From: Lutimonas vermicola
Lineage (GTDB): Bacteria > Bacteroidota > Bacteroidia > Flavobacteriales > Flavobacteriaceae
Assembly (NCBI RefSeq): GCF_038433205.1
Contig: NZ_JBCDNA010000002.1
Location: 806,001 to 870,000, forward strand
Direction: 5' to 3'
Length of the DNA stretch: 64,000 bases
Shown: positions 17,936 to 27,121 of the stretch, one piece after another
Position numbering within the stretch: the first letter of the stretch is position 1
Layout: the number at the start of each line of letters is the position of its first letter
Program-made: the position numbers and the translations under genes
Notes under the pieces: generated by a model
Databases searched by the model: none
Seen by the model: the letters and a program-made list of their open reading frames with translations, nothing else
Told to the model about the DNA's origin: nothing

Positions 17936-18721
17936 TTAATCTGTATTAAAAATGAATGCCAGTCCTTCAGCGAAGGAAACAGGATAGGTGTTTTCGTAGT
18001 TGCTATTGGTGTATTCCTTGAATCTGAACTGAAGCCAGGGATAATTGGCCTCATTAATCCGGCTGATCAATGTATTGCACTTTGAACGATCATTGCTTGT
18101 TGAAAAGGAAAAATGGAGTTTTTTATTCGATTTATTATTTGGAAAATCATTGTTCTCGATCATTTTAATCATGGCAGAAGCATAGAGGGGTGAAGGATCG
18201 GTTGCGATGAAATTATCAAATACAGAATTTTCACGAGTTTCAAGAAACATAGACATGAGCACAACACCAGCTTCACTTCCTTTTCCAATAAATGTTCCGG
18301 ACGAATTTTTAGTGTATTTAGCGGTCACATATGCTGCCATGTTTTTAAATAACTGGTAATGTTCCTGATATGTTTCGGGCTCTGCATCAATATCGGCAAT
18401 ATGCTCCAATGATACCACCAGCGCATCTAAATCCCTAATCTTTTGAACACCCTCAATTACCTTTTCAAATTCGTCGGTAGCTAACTTAAAATGCTGTTCC
18501 CTGAAATCTATCAGATAGATCGCAGGCAGCTCTTTGTTGGCCTTATATGACGCCGGCAGAAATATTTTCCCCTTTGTCGGGATCCCATTGTTTAAAAATG
18601 TGAAAATCTCCGTTTTCGACTGACCTTTTCCTTCCAGTTGCTTTTTTTCTGCTTCGGCTTCTTGCAAAGGAGAGAATGTAAAAACTGTTAAAAGGATACT
18701 TAAAATGGCAAATGTTTTCAT
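17936..18721 (-). CDS. Secreted esterase-D-like protein with degenerate nucleophile elbow
   Basis: A 261-residue protein with a signal peptide (MKTFAILSILLTVFTFSP). The segment GKIFLPASYKANKELPAIYLID matches the start of Fes/IroE-type putative esterases, and the C-terminal VSFAEGLAFIFNTD matches their end. The expected GHSxGG elbow is replaced by IGKGSEAGVVLM, and no His typical of the triad stands out near the C-terminus. It may be catalytically dead or changed in specificity. A related protein with an intact elbow (IGHSNGAEYN) is at 55732-57363. Confidence 0.55.
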   Translation of the reverse strand: MKTFAILSILLTVFTFSPLQEAEAEKKQLEGKGQSKTEIFTFLNNGIPTKGKIFLPASYKANKELPAIYLIDFREQHFKLATDEFEKVIEGVQKIRDLDALVVSLEHIADIDAEPETYQEHYQLFKNMAAYVTAKYTKNSSGTFIGKGSEAGVVLMSMFLETRENSVFDNFIATDPSPLYASAMIKMIENNDFPNNKSNKKLHFSFSTSNDRSKCNTLISRINEANYPWLQFRFKEYTNSNYENTYPVSFAEGLAFIFNTD

Positions 18722-18894
18722 TATAATAGGATTAAATTATTATTGGTTGAGATCGTAATCGATACGTACTCTCACTTTTTCTGAATAATACTACAAACAA
18801 ACTCTGCTGTTTTTTGTAATTTCCGGGTGATTATAGTAACGGTTTCGATCTTATAAAGTTAAGAACTTAAAATCAAGCAGACGATTGTTTCTTA

Positions 18895-18928
18895 TTTGCC
18901 TCTCAAAGAATCAATTTTGCTATCTTTA
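18895..18928 (+). promoter_or_regulatory. Putative promoter of the DUF6090 gene
   Basis: TTTG (18895-18898) and TATCTTTA (18921-18928), 22 bases apart, resemble the Bacteroidota TTTG / TAnnTTTG promoter. Similar TATCTTTA or TATATTTA boxes followed by a CAACAA-type sequence precede the other DUF6090 copies and remnants (about 41976, 43823, 44873), which supports a shared promoter. Confidence 0.45.
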
Positions 18929-18947
18929 GGCCTCAGCAACCAGGCCC

Positions 18948-19697
18948 ATGATTTCATTCTTTAGAAAAATCCGAAAAAAAATGTCAGATGATAATAAGCC
19001 CATGAAATATGCCAGATACGCCCTTGGCGAAATTTTACTGGTGGTTATTGGTATTTTGATTGCCTTGCAAATCAACAACTTGAATGAGGATAGAAAAGAA
19101 AAGCTTCAGGAGAGCAAAATACTGTATAACCTAAAAGATGAATTTCAGGAAAATCTCCAAAATTTAAGATACAAAGACTCCATCTTGAAAACAACCATCA
19201 AAAATCTGGAAAAAGTGTTTGAAGAACTGGAAATGGAAAAAAATCTATACAAGGGCAAGGAATTTGATAATATACTTTCCCTTGCCCTGGGCAGTCCTAC
19301 CTGGGTTCCAAGTGAATTTATTTTAAATGACCTTAAAAGTTCAGGAAACCTTACTAGGCTAAGCAATGACAAGCTCAAAAAACTGCTTTATGAATGGTCA
19401 CGGTTTTTCAGTGAACTTGATGAAATACAAAAAATGATTGAAGATTCCAATACCCAGCTCATCAATTATATAAAAGTTAATGGATCACTTCGAAATATTG
19501 ATATTAACAACCCCTCATTCAATTACAACAGGAGCAACCTGATAAAGAACAATGACCATTTACTCAAGGACCATGTATTCGAGAATTATGTCGACGACAA
19601 GCTTTATGTTTTAAAAACTGCCCTTAATCAATTCAGGGAAGCAGAAACTTTGATCCTGCAAATTTTGGATGCCACAGCAACCAACAAGGAACAGTAG
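18948..19697 (+). CDS. DUF6090 family membrane protein, copy 1 (full length)
   Basis: A 249-residue protein. The conserved head MISFFRKIRKKM...KYARYALGEILLVVIGILIALQINNLNEDRKE has a basic cytoplasmic start and one membrane helix (about 26-43). A long charged, helix-rich part follows that is probably outside the membrane and coiled-coil-like. The function of the family is not known to me. Two more full-length paralogues (42103, 44997) and several fragments are in this window. The head is nearly identical between copies while the rest differs strongly. A partial copy lies 1.1 kb downstream. Confidence 0.88.
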   Translation: MISFFRKIRKKMSDDNKPMKYARYALGEILLVVIGILIALQINNLNEDRKEKLQESKILYNLKDEFQENLQNLRYKDSILKTTIKNLEKVFEELEMEKNLYKGKEFDNILSLALGSPTWVPSEFILNDLKSSGNLTRLSNDKLKKLLYEWSRFFSELDEIQKMIEDSNTQLINYIKVNGSLRNIDINNPSFNYNRSNLIKNNDHLLKDHVFENYVDDKLYVLKTALNQFREAETLILQILDATATNKEQ

Positions 19698-19742
19698 CAC
19701 AGGCATTTTGTATATTTTATGAATCGATAATACTTATTTAAA

Positions 19743-20726
19743 ATGATTTATAAACTTCGTTATTTATATATATCATTATTTTTTATCGTTTCGATGCATG
19801 CTCAAAAACAGCCTGCATGGTCAGTTGAAAAAGATCCAAATCCTAAAAAAATAAGACTCATTATCCGTGGTGATGACATTGGGATTACCCATGCGTCAAA
19901 TATGGCACTTAAACAAGCATTTGACAAGGGTTTAATGACATCAGCAAGTGTTATGGCCGGGGCTCCATGGTTTACAGAAACTGCACTCCTGATAAGAGAT
20001 AACCCCGAATGGAACATCGGGCTTCATTTAGCCTTGTCAAGCGGGTGGGATAAATTAAATTGGGTGCCATTGGCTCCAGCCTCTGAGGTTAAAAGCATTG
20101 TTGCTCCGGATGGTAATCTTTTTTTAAGTTATCCGGGAGCTCCTCTTTCTCTGCATTATATAGAAGAGGCGCCCTATCTATATTCTTCTGATACAGAAAT
20201 GCCCATTAAATCACTTGAAAGACGCAGATTATTAACTTCAGATGCTATTCCTGATATCAATGAAGTAGAAATTGAATTTAGAGCACAGATTCAAAGAGCT
20301 CTTGATCTTGGAATTAGAATTGACTATCTGGATTGTCATATGGGTGTTGCATGCAATGAACAACTCATGGAGGTAATGATAAAACTTGCAGAAGAGCTAT
20401 GTGTTCCAATACCTGAAAGAGGTTGGATGGGAACCATCGATTTCTGGGAGAATTATGATGGTGACGTCTCTTCCAGCGTCGATAAATTAATACTTGCCCT
20501 TGATAAACTTAAGCCCGGAACGTATCGTCTAGTCCTGCATCCAACAGTTGATAACGAGGAATCACGAGCGATTGATACTTATTTTGGAATAAAAAATGCC
20601 AGAGCTGGCCAAAACGATCTACATATGGTTTTATCCGCCAAAGTGAAAGCTGCTATTGAAAGAAATGGTATTGAACTGATTGGTATAAATGACCTGTGGG
20701 ATGATGAAAAATGTCAAATGCGTTAA
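19743..20726 (+). CDS. ChbG/YdjC-type carbohydrate deacetylase, secreted
   Basis: A 327-residue protein with a signal peptide (YISLFFIVSMHAQ). Metal-site motifs of the YdjC/ChbG family are present: Asp44-Asp45 in RGDDIGITH, His95 in IGLHLALSS and His199 in DCHMGV. Known members remove acetyl groups from chitooligosaccharides or hopanoid-linked sugars. The secreted form suggests action on oligosaccharides in the periplasm. It starts 45 bases after the DUF6090 gene and may share its transcript. Confidence 0.85.
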   Translation: MIYKLRYLYISLFFIVSMHAQKQPAWSVEKDPNPKKIRLIIRGDDIGITHASNMALKQAFDKGLMTSASVMAGAPWFTETALLIRDNPEWNIGLHLALSSGWDKLNWVPLAPASEVKSIVAPDGNLFLSYPGAPLSLHYIEEAPYLYSSDTEMPIKSLERRRLLTSDAIPDINEVEIEFRAQIQRALDLGIRIDYLDCHMGVACNEQLMEVMIKLAEELCVPIPERGWMGTIDFWENYDGDVSSSVDKLILALDKLKPGTYRLVLHPTVDNEESRAIDTYFGIKNARAGQNDLHMVLSAKVKAAIERNGIELIGINDLWDDEKCQMR

Positions 20727-20762
20727 ATAATCAAATGATTATTTAACTTAATACCCAAACTA

Positions 20763-20897
20763 ATGATCTCCTTCTTCAGAAAAACCCGTAAAAAAATGGC
20801 AGATGACAACCGACCTTTAAAATATGCCAGATATGCTATTGGTGAAATCATACTTGTGGTGATAGGGATATTGATCGCCCTGCAGATCAATAACTGA
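20763..20897 (+). pseudogene. DUF6090 N-terminal remnant, stopped by TGA at the conserved Trp
   Basis: ATG 20763 opens a 44-codon frame that copies the family head (MISFFRKTRKKMADDNRPLK...GILIALQINN) and stops at TGA 20895. In the intact paralogue at 42103 the residue at this place is Trp (NNWNED), so the stop is a TGG to TGA change. In frame after the stop the sequence still reads TEERKTEKSTLIYINRLMED and then runs into simple repeats at 20955. The distal part of the gene is gone. Confidence 0.85.
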
Positions 20898-20939
20898 ACC
20901 GAGGAGCGGAAAACTGAAAAATCAACTTTAATCTACATA

Positions 20940-21080
20940 AATAGATTGATGGAAGATTTCAGATTTCAGATTGGAGATTTCAGATTGAAGATTTTAGATT
21001 TTAGATTTTTGAAGTATTCTCGCATTCCAGCATTCCAGCATTCTCTCATTGTAGCATTATAGCATTGTAGCATTAAATAA
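20940..21080. repeat. GATTT(C/G)AGATTT and GCATT runs after the DUF6090 remnant
   Basis: AGATTTCAGATT-type units (about 20956-21008) are followed by GCATTCCAGCATTC and TAGCATTATAGCATT units (about 21013-21075), the same parts as in 5901-6420 and 22018-22303. The array begins where the DUF6090 reading frame ends, so the repeat may have replaced its 3' part. Confidence 0.75.
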
Positions 21081-21154
21081 AATTCCCTTTGAGCAAGGAC
21101 CCAGGGCATTCACAGTCACGGTAAATATGAAAAGCTTCTCTAACCAAAACAAAC

Positions 21155-21946
21155 TTATTTAGCAGCACTGCCGAGGATTGCGGAATGCGGAAAAGAATAG
21201 CCTTTTTCAGTAGAAAAGGGCGCACAATTGTTAATAAAATCGGCCTTTATCCTATCTTGTTTGTCTTGTGGGAAAGCATGAAGGTTGCCCCAATCCCACC
21301 AACCATCAATAAGGGGTTGTAAGGATGAACAATTCCAAACAGTCTTATGATGCGTCAGTTCAAAATTTTTGAGATTCGCCCCTGAAAAAAGAGGCTCAAA
21401 AGTCTCTTTATCAGTAATGCCAAAAAGCGGACCATGCGGTAATTCTGACAATTCATGATGACTGCTAAATGCCGGGAAAAAGGCTCCGACAGAACTTTGC
21501 TCTTCACGTGGACCCCAAACTGCAAATACAAACCTGCCTCCAGGTTTTAGGACCCTTGTAATTTCTGAAAATACTTTGTCAGGATCGGCAAAGTGGTGAA
21601 CGACATAATTGGCGACGACTACATCAAATGAGTTGTCTGGTTTTGGTATGTTTTCGGCATCGGCCTGATGAAAGGAAATATCTGAGTAATTGGCGGAGGC
21701 TTCATCTACCATTTTCTGAGAAAAGTCAATCCCAGTTACTTCAGCTCCTGTGTCGCTTAATATTTTTGAGGAATTCCCGGGGCCACAACCAATGTCCAAT
21801 ACCTTTTCACCTGATCTGATATGGGCAGCTTTTATGAGTTCAGGAAGCATTTCATTTGTTAAATTACCCCAAGTATTTAAATAACTTCCTGAACATCTTG
21901 TCCAGGTTTCACGTTCGTAATTTCTAATAAAATCATCATTGCCCAT
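21155..21946 (-). CDS. Class I SAM-dependent methyltransferase
   Basis: A 263-residue cytoplasmic protein with the Methyltransf_11/UbiE layout: motif I VLDIGCGPGNSS (about 49-60), GIDFSQKMVDEA, post-II DAENIPKPDNSFDVVVANYVVHH and post-III VLKPGGRFVFAVWGP. The substrate is not identifiable from sequence; menaquinone or small-molecule methylation are usual roles of this fold. It stands alone between two repeat arrays, so it is probably transcribed by itself. Confidence 0.88.
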   Translation of the reverse strand: MGNDDFIRNYERETWTRCSGSYLNTWGNLTNEMLPELIKAAHIRSGEKVLDIGCGPGNSSKILSDTGAEVTGIDFSQKMVDEASANYSDISFHQADAENIPKPDNSFDVVVANYVVHHFADPDKVFSEITRVLKPGGRFVFAVWGPREEQSSVGAFFPAFSSHHELSELPHGPLFGITDKETFEPLFSGANLKNFELTHHKTVWNCSSLQPLIDGWWDWGNLHAFPQDKQDRIKADFINNCAPFSTEKGYSFPHSAILGSAAK

Positions 21947-22017
21947 TTTGAATTGTTTTTGGTTCGTTTTTTGTAAGATAACGAAATTAACTTAGAACTC
22001 TGATTACATAGCACCGG

Positions 22018-22303
22018 AATGCTGAATTTCGAATTTCGAATAAGGAATGTCGAATTCCACTCCTGCCGGCGTGGCGGGTCGAAGTAAGTTATTGATTGGA
22101 GATTTCAGATTTGAGATTTCAGATTTCAGATTTCAGATTTGAGATTTCAGATTTCAGATTTCAGATTTCAGATTTGAGATTTTTGAAGTATTCTCGCATT
22201 AGCATAGCAGAATCCCTGCCTGCCGTCAGGCTGGTTTGATTGCACGCATTCTAGCATTATTGCATTGTATAAATTGAATACCACTCTCCTGCCGGCGAGG
22301 CAG
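22018..22303. repeat. Composite intergenic repeat block
   Basis: Contains AATTTCGAATTTCGAAT, a TCCTGCCGGCGTGGCGGGT imperfect palindrome (22061), a long run of GATTTCAGATTT units (about 22092-22180), the GCAGAATCCCTGCCTGCC element (about 22206), CATTCTAGCATTATTGCATT and CCTGCC/GGCAGG (22287-22303). No gene is present between 21947 and 22512. Confidence 0.78.
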
Positions 22304-22512
22304 GAATTTAGCGGTTTTTAAACGGTTTTTAGGCGTTCGATAGAAAAGACTAAAAAGCACATCTGACTATTTGCGTTTTTACAAGGGTTATTCTCAGATA
22401 AATTAAATTCGTTTAAAGTTTTGACTATTTAAAATGATTTCTACGGAAACCCTATTTACTAAAGTCATTGATAGGTCAAAGCCAATTAGGATTTAATTCA
22501 TGTCTTACAATT

Positions 22513-23808
22513 CTATTGTCCGGGTTTCTTTTTCACGTAGGGTTGAATTTTTAAATAGGTCAATGAACGCCAAAGCCATTCCAAAGGCCCATACAAATAG
22601 TATTCCAACCAGTATTTACTGATGATTCCCTGGATTATATAAATAACAATTCCAAAGGAAAATAATGCTGCTGCTCCCCAGCCACCGAATATGGAACCAA
22701 ATGCCCAAAGAGAAAAAATCAAGCTTCCGAGAGCACCTTGCATGATGTAATTAGTTAATCCTGTGCGTCCATATGGTGATAAAACCTCAAGATATTTCTT
22801 GTATTTTCCATTTTGATAAAGTAATATAAACCCTAATGTCAGCGCTGCCGAGCTCAGCACCATGCTAAGGTCTGCCATGGCTAGTGCTGTCAAAATTGAA
22901 GACGGCAATATTTGACCTTCCGGCCTAAATAGCATACCGAAATCAATTGAAGGCAGTGTGTTTTTAATCAAAATAGCAATTAGAGTCGCTAGTAGAAATC
23001 CAATAAAGAGCTTTTTATTTTGCTTTTTCCGCCGGGCCAGCTTTTCAAAAAAGCGAATCCGGCCAATTAACAGTCCCAGTACAAATAAAGCGAAAGTAAT
23101 ATATCCTCGTCCAATTAGACCAAATTGATAGTTTAACTTTGCTGGCAATCGTTCTTTGTAATTAAACTTTGCAGTGTTTAAAAAGGTTGGGTTTTTAATA
23201 TGTTCAGGCAATTCACGTGGACTTTGGAAATCGTTTCTTTGCTGCTCTGTCTTTACCTGATCTTCAGTACTTTTTTGATCTTCAATATGTGCCAGCTCTA
23301 TTGCAGTTGTATAGTTATGATGAATTACATTGATCGTACGCGGGCCCCCTAGTAAAAAAAAGGAAAAAATAGCGATCAACAACCAATTCTTAACCTTAAA
23401 TAAAGGGATCAGCAAAAGACCAAAAAATGCATAAACTGATATAATTTCCAGATTGTAAAAAGATTGACATAACAAGCCCATCGCCATTAATATGATCATT
23501 CTCCAGACAAAACGTCCGCGAAAATCAATGCCTTTTTTAGCAGCTCTATCCATTTGGATGAAAAAGCTTAACCCGAAAAGGAAGGCAAAAATATTGATAA
23601 ACCGTCCCATGATGATATTATTCCCAATCCATTGTACTGCTTCATCTAATACCGGGAACCTATGTACTGCTTCTTGTGCCCCTCCATTCCTGATTCCGAA
23701 ATGTTGCAGCATATGCATAATTATAACCCCAAATAAGGCAAATCCTCTTAAGGCATCCAATACTGTTATTCGTTCTAATGGTGCTGATAATGATTTATTA
23801 TTTTTCAA
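22513..23808 (-). CDS. DUF418 family membrane protein
   Basis: A 431-residue protein with about 9-10 membrane helices. The N-terminal ERITVLDALRGFALFGVIIMHM and the C-terminal SPYGRTGLTNYIMQGALGSLIF define the DUF418/YeiB group, related to acyltransferase-3 proteins. A role in envelope modification is often proposed but unproven. The start codon is TTG at 23808: no ATG exists before the conserved ALRGFALFG motif and the frame is closed just upstream. It lies 29 bases after the stop of the reductase gene on the same strand, so co-transcription is possible. Confidence 0.87.
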   Translation of the reverse strand: MKNNKSLSAPLERITVLDALRGFALFGVIIMHMLQHFGIRNGGAQEAVHRFPVLDEAVQWIGNNIIMGRFINIFAFLFGLSFFIQMDRAAKKGIDFRGRFVWRMIILMAMGLLCQSFYNLEIISVYAFFGLLLIPLFKVKNWLLIAIFSFFLLGGPRTINVIHHNYTTAIELAHIEDQKSTEDQVKTEQQRNDFQSPRELPEHIKNPTFLNTAKFNYKERLPAKLNYQFGLIGRGYITFALFVLGLLIGRIRFFEKLARRKKQNKKLFIGFLLATLIAILIKNTLPSIDFGMLFRPEGQILPSSILTALAMADLSMVLSSAALTLGFILLYQNGKYKKYLEVLSPYGRTGLTNYIMQGALGSLIFSLWAFGSIFGGWGAAALFSFGIVIYIIQGIISKYWLEYYLYGPLEWLWRSLTYLKIQPYVKKKPGQ

Positions 23809-23837
23809 TTTTTCAATTTATAGTTACAACTGCCTTC

Positions 23838-24992
23838 TTACTGATCTACCAATGCCGTTTCAGGGCCTCTGACTCCAACCAGGCGTATTTTTTCCAAAAC
23901 CTCCCTAAATTCCTTGAGTTCATTGTTTGTAAATTGGATGTTAAGAGCGCCCATGTTCTCTTTTATATGATGCAATTTTGTAGTGCCTGGAATAGGCACG
24001 ATATGGGGCTTTTGGGCCAAAAGCCAGGCCAGTGAAATTTGTGCCGGCGTCGCGTTTTTCTTTCGTGCCCATTCACGGACCAAAATCAACACTTCCATGT
24101 GTGCCTTAATGGCCTCAGGCATAAAATACGGGACAGCTGCAAATCGGGAGTCATCAGAGAAACGGCTGTATTCATTAAACTTGTCGCCCAAAAACCCTCT
24201 GCACATGGGGCCCCATGGCACAAAACCAATACCCAGCTCATCACAGGTATCGATTACCTCGTTTTCAAGGGCACGCTGAATTAGGGAGTATTCGCTTTGC
24301 AGCGCCGAGACCGGCTGTTCGGCATGTGCCTTTCGAATCGTTTGCGGGGAAACTTCGGATAGACCAAAATGAAGTGCCTTTCCTTCTTTTATCAATTCTT
24401 TAACGGTTCCGGCAACATCCTCAACAGGCACATTAGGGTCCAGGCGATGCAGATAAAGTAAATCAATCCGGTCTGTCCTTAATCTTTTCAACATCCCTTC
24501 AACAGCCTTTCGGATATGTTCGGGGCGGCTGTTACGTCCAGCCCTCTTGCCATTGGTAAAATCGAAACCAAATTTACTGGCTATGACAACCTCGTCGCGC
24601 ACTGGAGCCAGAGCCTCACCAACAAGTTCCTCATCTGTAAAGGGTCCGTATACCTCTGCTGTATCGAAAAAAGTAACTCCCAGGTCAACAGCTCCCCTTA
24701 TCACGGGAATCATGTCCTTTTTGTCACGCGGAGGGTTATAACTGCCACTCTTCATACTCATACACCCCAAACCTATAGGCGAGACTTCGAGGGTTCCCAA
24801 CATACGCTTTCCTTGAAGATAAGCAGGTTTATTTACTATTTCTTGGCCCATAGAATTATTACTGCCGGCAAAGGCTAAAGGTGCAGTCGCCAAACCTGCT
24901 CCCAAAAGGGTTGATTTTGAAATAAAATCTCTTCTATTAACCTGCTTGTTTATCTCCTTATTAATTTTTGAATGAGCGTTCTTTTTTTTCAT
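23838..24992 (-). CDS. Aldo/keto reductase with Tat-like signal
   Basis: A 384-residue protein. The N-terminus carries NRRDFISKSTLLGAGLA (about 19-35), a twin-arginine signal, which is uncommon for this family but known in Bacteroidota. The AKR tetrad is complete: Asp110 (FFDTAEVYG), Tyr115, Lys140 (ASKFGFD) and His182 (LHRLD). The C-terminal IPIPGTTKLHHIKENM binds the NADPH phosphate. The enzyme reduces carbonyl compounds in the periplasm or before export. The two SnoaL-like genes immediately upstream on the same strand suggest a joint function, possibly under the divergent AraC regulator. Confidence 0.9.
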   Translation of the reverse strand: MKKKNAHSKINKEINKQVNRRDFISKSTLLGAGLATAPLAFAGSNNSMGQEIVNKPAYLQGKRMLGTLEVSPIGLGCMSMKSGSYNPPRDKKDMIPVIRGAVDLGVTFFDTAEVYGPFTDEELVGEALAPVRDEVVIASKFGFDFTNGKRAGRNSRPEHIRKAVEGMLKRLRTDRIDLLYLHRLDPNVPVEDVAGTVKELIKEGKALHFGLSEVSPQTIRKAHAEQPVSALQSEYSLIQRALENEVIDTCDELGIGFVPWGPMCRGFLGDKFNEYSRFSDDSRFAAVPYFMPEAIKAHMEVLILVREWARKKNATPAQISLAWLLAQKPHIVPIPGTTKLHHIKENMGALNIQFTNNELKEFREVLEKIRLVGVRGPETALVDQ

Positions 24993-25051
24993 AAATATTC
25001 ATTTGAATTTTTCAGGTTTTCATCATAATTTATTTGATCATCAACATGGCA

Positions 25052-25498
25052 TTAATCCCTTGTAAGGAGTTTGCTGAATGTCAAATCGCCCAATTTCCAT
25101 GTATCGTTTTGTTTTACATATACCTCCGTGACCATAAAGGGGTTGCTTACTTCATTGCCCCCAACGACCGCCAGAAGTGTAATCCTGTTCCATAAAATGG
25201 CTGTTTCACCCATGACTTCAACCATGACTTCATGGATCTCTGCTTTTTTGTAATGGATGCCTCCGCTTCTGATGATGTCAACCTCCCGGTCTTTTCCCCA
25301 GGTGCCACCCATATGTACAAACTTGGCCTTATCATGGAAGAGTTCGGCCAGGCTGTCGGCATTTTTATCGGCCATCCATTCCCATTTTTTCTTGGAGAGT
25401 TCGGTGATTTCCCTTTCTGTTCCTGTCGATTGGGCCAAGGCTATCTGTCCGCTCATAAATAAGAAAAGGACTCCTAAAATTATGGATTTTATATTCAT
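25052..25498 (-). CDS. Secreted SnoaL/NTF2-like protein (DUF4440 type), copy 1
   Basis: A 148-residue protein with a signal peptide (SIILGVLFLFMSGQIALAQ). The mature part is an NTF2-like cone: ELSKKKWEWMADKNADSLAEL, KFVHMGGTWGKDREVDIIRSGGI, ILWNRITLLAVVGGNEV and TEVYVKQNDTWKLGDLTFSK. The group includes ketosteroid-isomerase-like enzymes and ligand-binding proteins; no catalytic residue is assigned. It is clearly paralogous to the next gene and 59 bases upstream of the reductase gene. Confidence 0.82.
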   Translation of the reverse strand: MNIKSIILGVLFLFMSGQIALAQSTGTEREITELSKKKWEWMADKNADSLAELFHDKAKFVHMGGTWGKDREVDIIRSGGIHYKKAEIHEVMVEVMGETAILWNRITLLAVVGGNEVSNPFMVTEVYVKQNDTWKLGDLTFSKLLTRD

Positions 25499-25523
25499 GA
25501 TAATTATTTGGGTTTAAATGTTG

Positions 25524-25976
25524 CTAATGCTCAATTTCATGGGTGTCACGTACTTTGCTAAAAGTCAAATCCAGTAACTTCCAGTCTTCCCCTTCCTTTT
25601 TATAGAATTCGGTTACCGTAAATTCATTTGTCACATCATTACCCCTAACATGGGCTGTTAGCGTAATGCGATTCCAGACTATAGCGGTATCGTCTCCAAA
25701 AACTTCTACGGCGACATCATGAACATCAGCGTCTTTATACCAGATGCTTCCTGTTTCAATGATTTCCAGCTCCCTCTCCTTTCTCCAGGAACCGCTCATG
25801 TGCACAAATTTCGACCTATCATCGAAGAGTGCCTCCAGCTTGTCGACATTCTTATCGGCCATCCATTGCCATTTTGCTTTTGAAAGCTCCTTGATTTCCT
25901 TTTCAATACTTGCATTTTGCGCAAAAGACTGTGCGCTTATGGCAAGCAAAAACATTGCAATTGATAATATTCTCAT
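25524..25976 (-). CDS. Secreted SnoaL/NTF2-like protein (DUF4440 type), copy 2
   Basis: A 150-residue protein with a signal peptide (ILSIAMFLLAISAQSFAQ), first of the SnoaL-SnoaL-reductase group. It repeats copy 1 segment by segment (ELSKAKWQWMADKNVDKLEAL, KFVHMSGSWRKERELEIIETG, VWNRITLTAHVRGNDV), so the two arose by tandem duplication. The spacing of 25 bases to copy 1 points to one transcript. The gene is divergent from an AraC-type regulator. Confidence 0.82.
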   Translation of the reverse strand: MRILSIAMFLLAISAQSFAQNASIEKEIKELSKAKWQWMADKNVDKLEALFDDRSKFVHMSGSWRKERELEIIETGSIWYKDADVHDVAVEVFGDDTAIVWNRITLTAHVRGNDVTNEFTVTEFYKKEGEDWKLLDLTFSKVRDTHEIEH

Positions 25977-26187
25977 TTTTAAGTTTTTAAAAGTTTATCA
26001 TCTACATATCTTAATTCAGATCTGCTGTTCCTAATTTATAGTTTGTACATTTTCATTTCTCAAATTTATGGATATTTAAGACCAAAATACTTACCCTTTT
26101 TAAGGATTAACCTACCATTTTTACCGATTTTGGATCGCCATATGGTTTATTTCAAAACATTGACTAAATTCGAGAAAAGAATTTAAG
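25977..26187. promoter_or_regulatory. Divergent control region between the SnoaL operon and the AraC gene
   Basis: A 211-base gap between divergent starts. It must hold promoters for both directions and is the expected place for the AraC-type operator. TAAATTCG near 26165 is a weak -7 candidate for the regulator. I could not identify a convincing operator repeat by eye. Confidence 0.35.
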
Positions 26188-27093
26188 ATGTCCATCATAA
26201 AAGATTTGGTAAAGGTCGATGATTACTGCTCCAAGTTTAATTTGTCAACATTGCATCCCCTGGTTAGTGTGCACGACCTGTCGGACGGAACGTGGGAGTC
26301 GCAGGACCATGCTGATACTGTCATGTATCATTTTTATGGCATTTTTCTTAAGCAGGGAGAGGCCTGTGTTTTAAAATATGGCCGTCAGAACTATGATTAC
26401 CAGGATGGTACATTGGTCTTTTTAGGGCCCGGGCAATTGGTGAATGTGGGGCAAATCCCCAAGAATTTTAAACCGGCGGGCCATGCGCTGTTATTTCATC
26501 CTGATTTGCTTTGGGGTACCAACCTGGGAAAAACAATGAATGATTACAGCTTTTTTTCCTATCAATTCGCCGAAGCTCTCCATGTTTCACAAAGAGAGCG
26601 GCAATTGGTGCTGGACTCCTTTGAGAAGATACGCTCCGAGCTGTCACAAGGGGTTGACAAACACAGTAAAGAATTGGTTGTAGCGAATATTGAGCTCTTT
26701 TTGAAATATTGTATGCGATTCTACGATCGTCAATTCATAACCCGGGAAAAAGAAAACCTCGGTGTTATCAAAAGGTTTGAAACTTCATTAAATTCCTATA
26801 TTCGAACAGGAAAAGCAAAAGACCTGGGGACTCCTTCGGTAAGTTATTTTGCTGATGAACAGCACCTGTCTTCCAATTATTTTGGTGATTTGGTCAAAAA
26901 AGAGACAGGAAGAAGTGCCAATGAACATATTCAGGCCAAGATTATCGAAATCGCCAAGGAAAAAATATTCGACCCCGATAAATCATTAAGTGAAATTGCC
27001 TATGAGCTGGGGTTCAAATATCCACAGCATTTTACCCGGCTTTTTAAAAACAAAGTGGGATATACACCTCGTGAATTCAGGAATCTTAATTGA
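26188..27093 (+). CDS. AraC family transcriptional regulator
   Basis: A 301-residue protein. The N-terminal half is a cupin-like sensing domain (YGRQNYDYQDGTLVFLGPGQ). The C-terminal 100 residues hold two helix-turn-helix motifs, ending in the family signature SLSEIAYELGFKYPQHFTRLFKNKVGYTPREFR. The divergent position makes the SnoaL/aldo-keto reductase operon its likely target; similar pairs respond to small carbonyl or redox-active compounds. That assignment is inferred from position only. Confidence 0.9.
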   Translation: MSIIKDLVKVDDYCSKFNLSTLHPLVSVHDLSDGTWESQDHADTVMYHFYGIFLKQGEACVLKYGRQNYDYQDGTLVFLGPGQLVNVGQIPKNFKPAGHALLFHPDLLWGTNLGKTMNDYSFFSYQFAEALHVSQRERQLVLDSFEKIRSELSQGVDKHSKELVVANIELFLKYCMRFYDRQFITREKENLGVIKRFETSLNSYIRTGKAKDLGTPSVSYFADEQHLSSNYFGDLVKKETGRSANEHIQAKIIEIAKEKIFDPDKSLSEIAYELGFKYPQHFTRLFKNKVGYTPREFRNLN

Positions 27094-27121
27094 TTCAACG
27101 CCTAGATTTTGTATTTTTACT

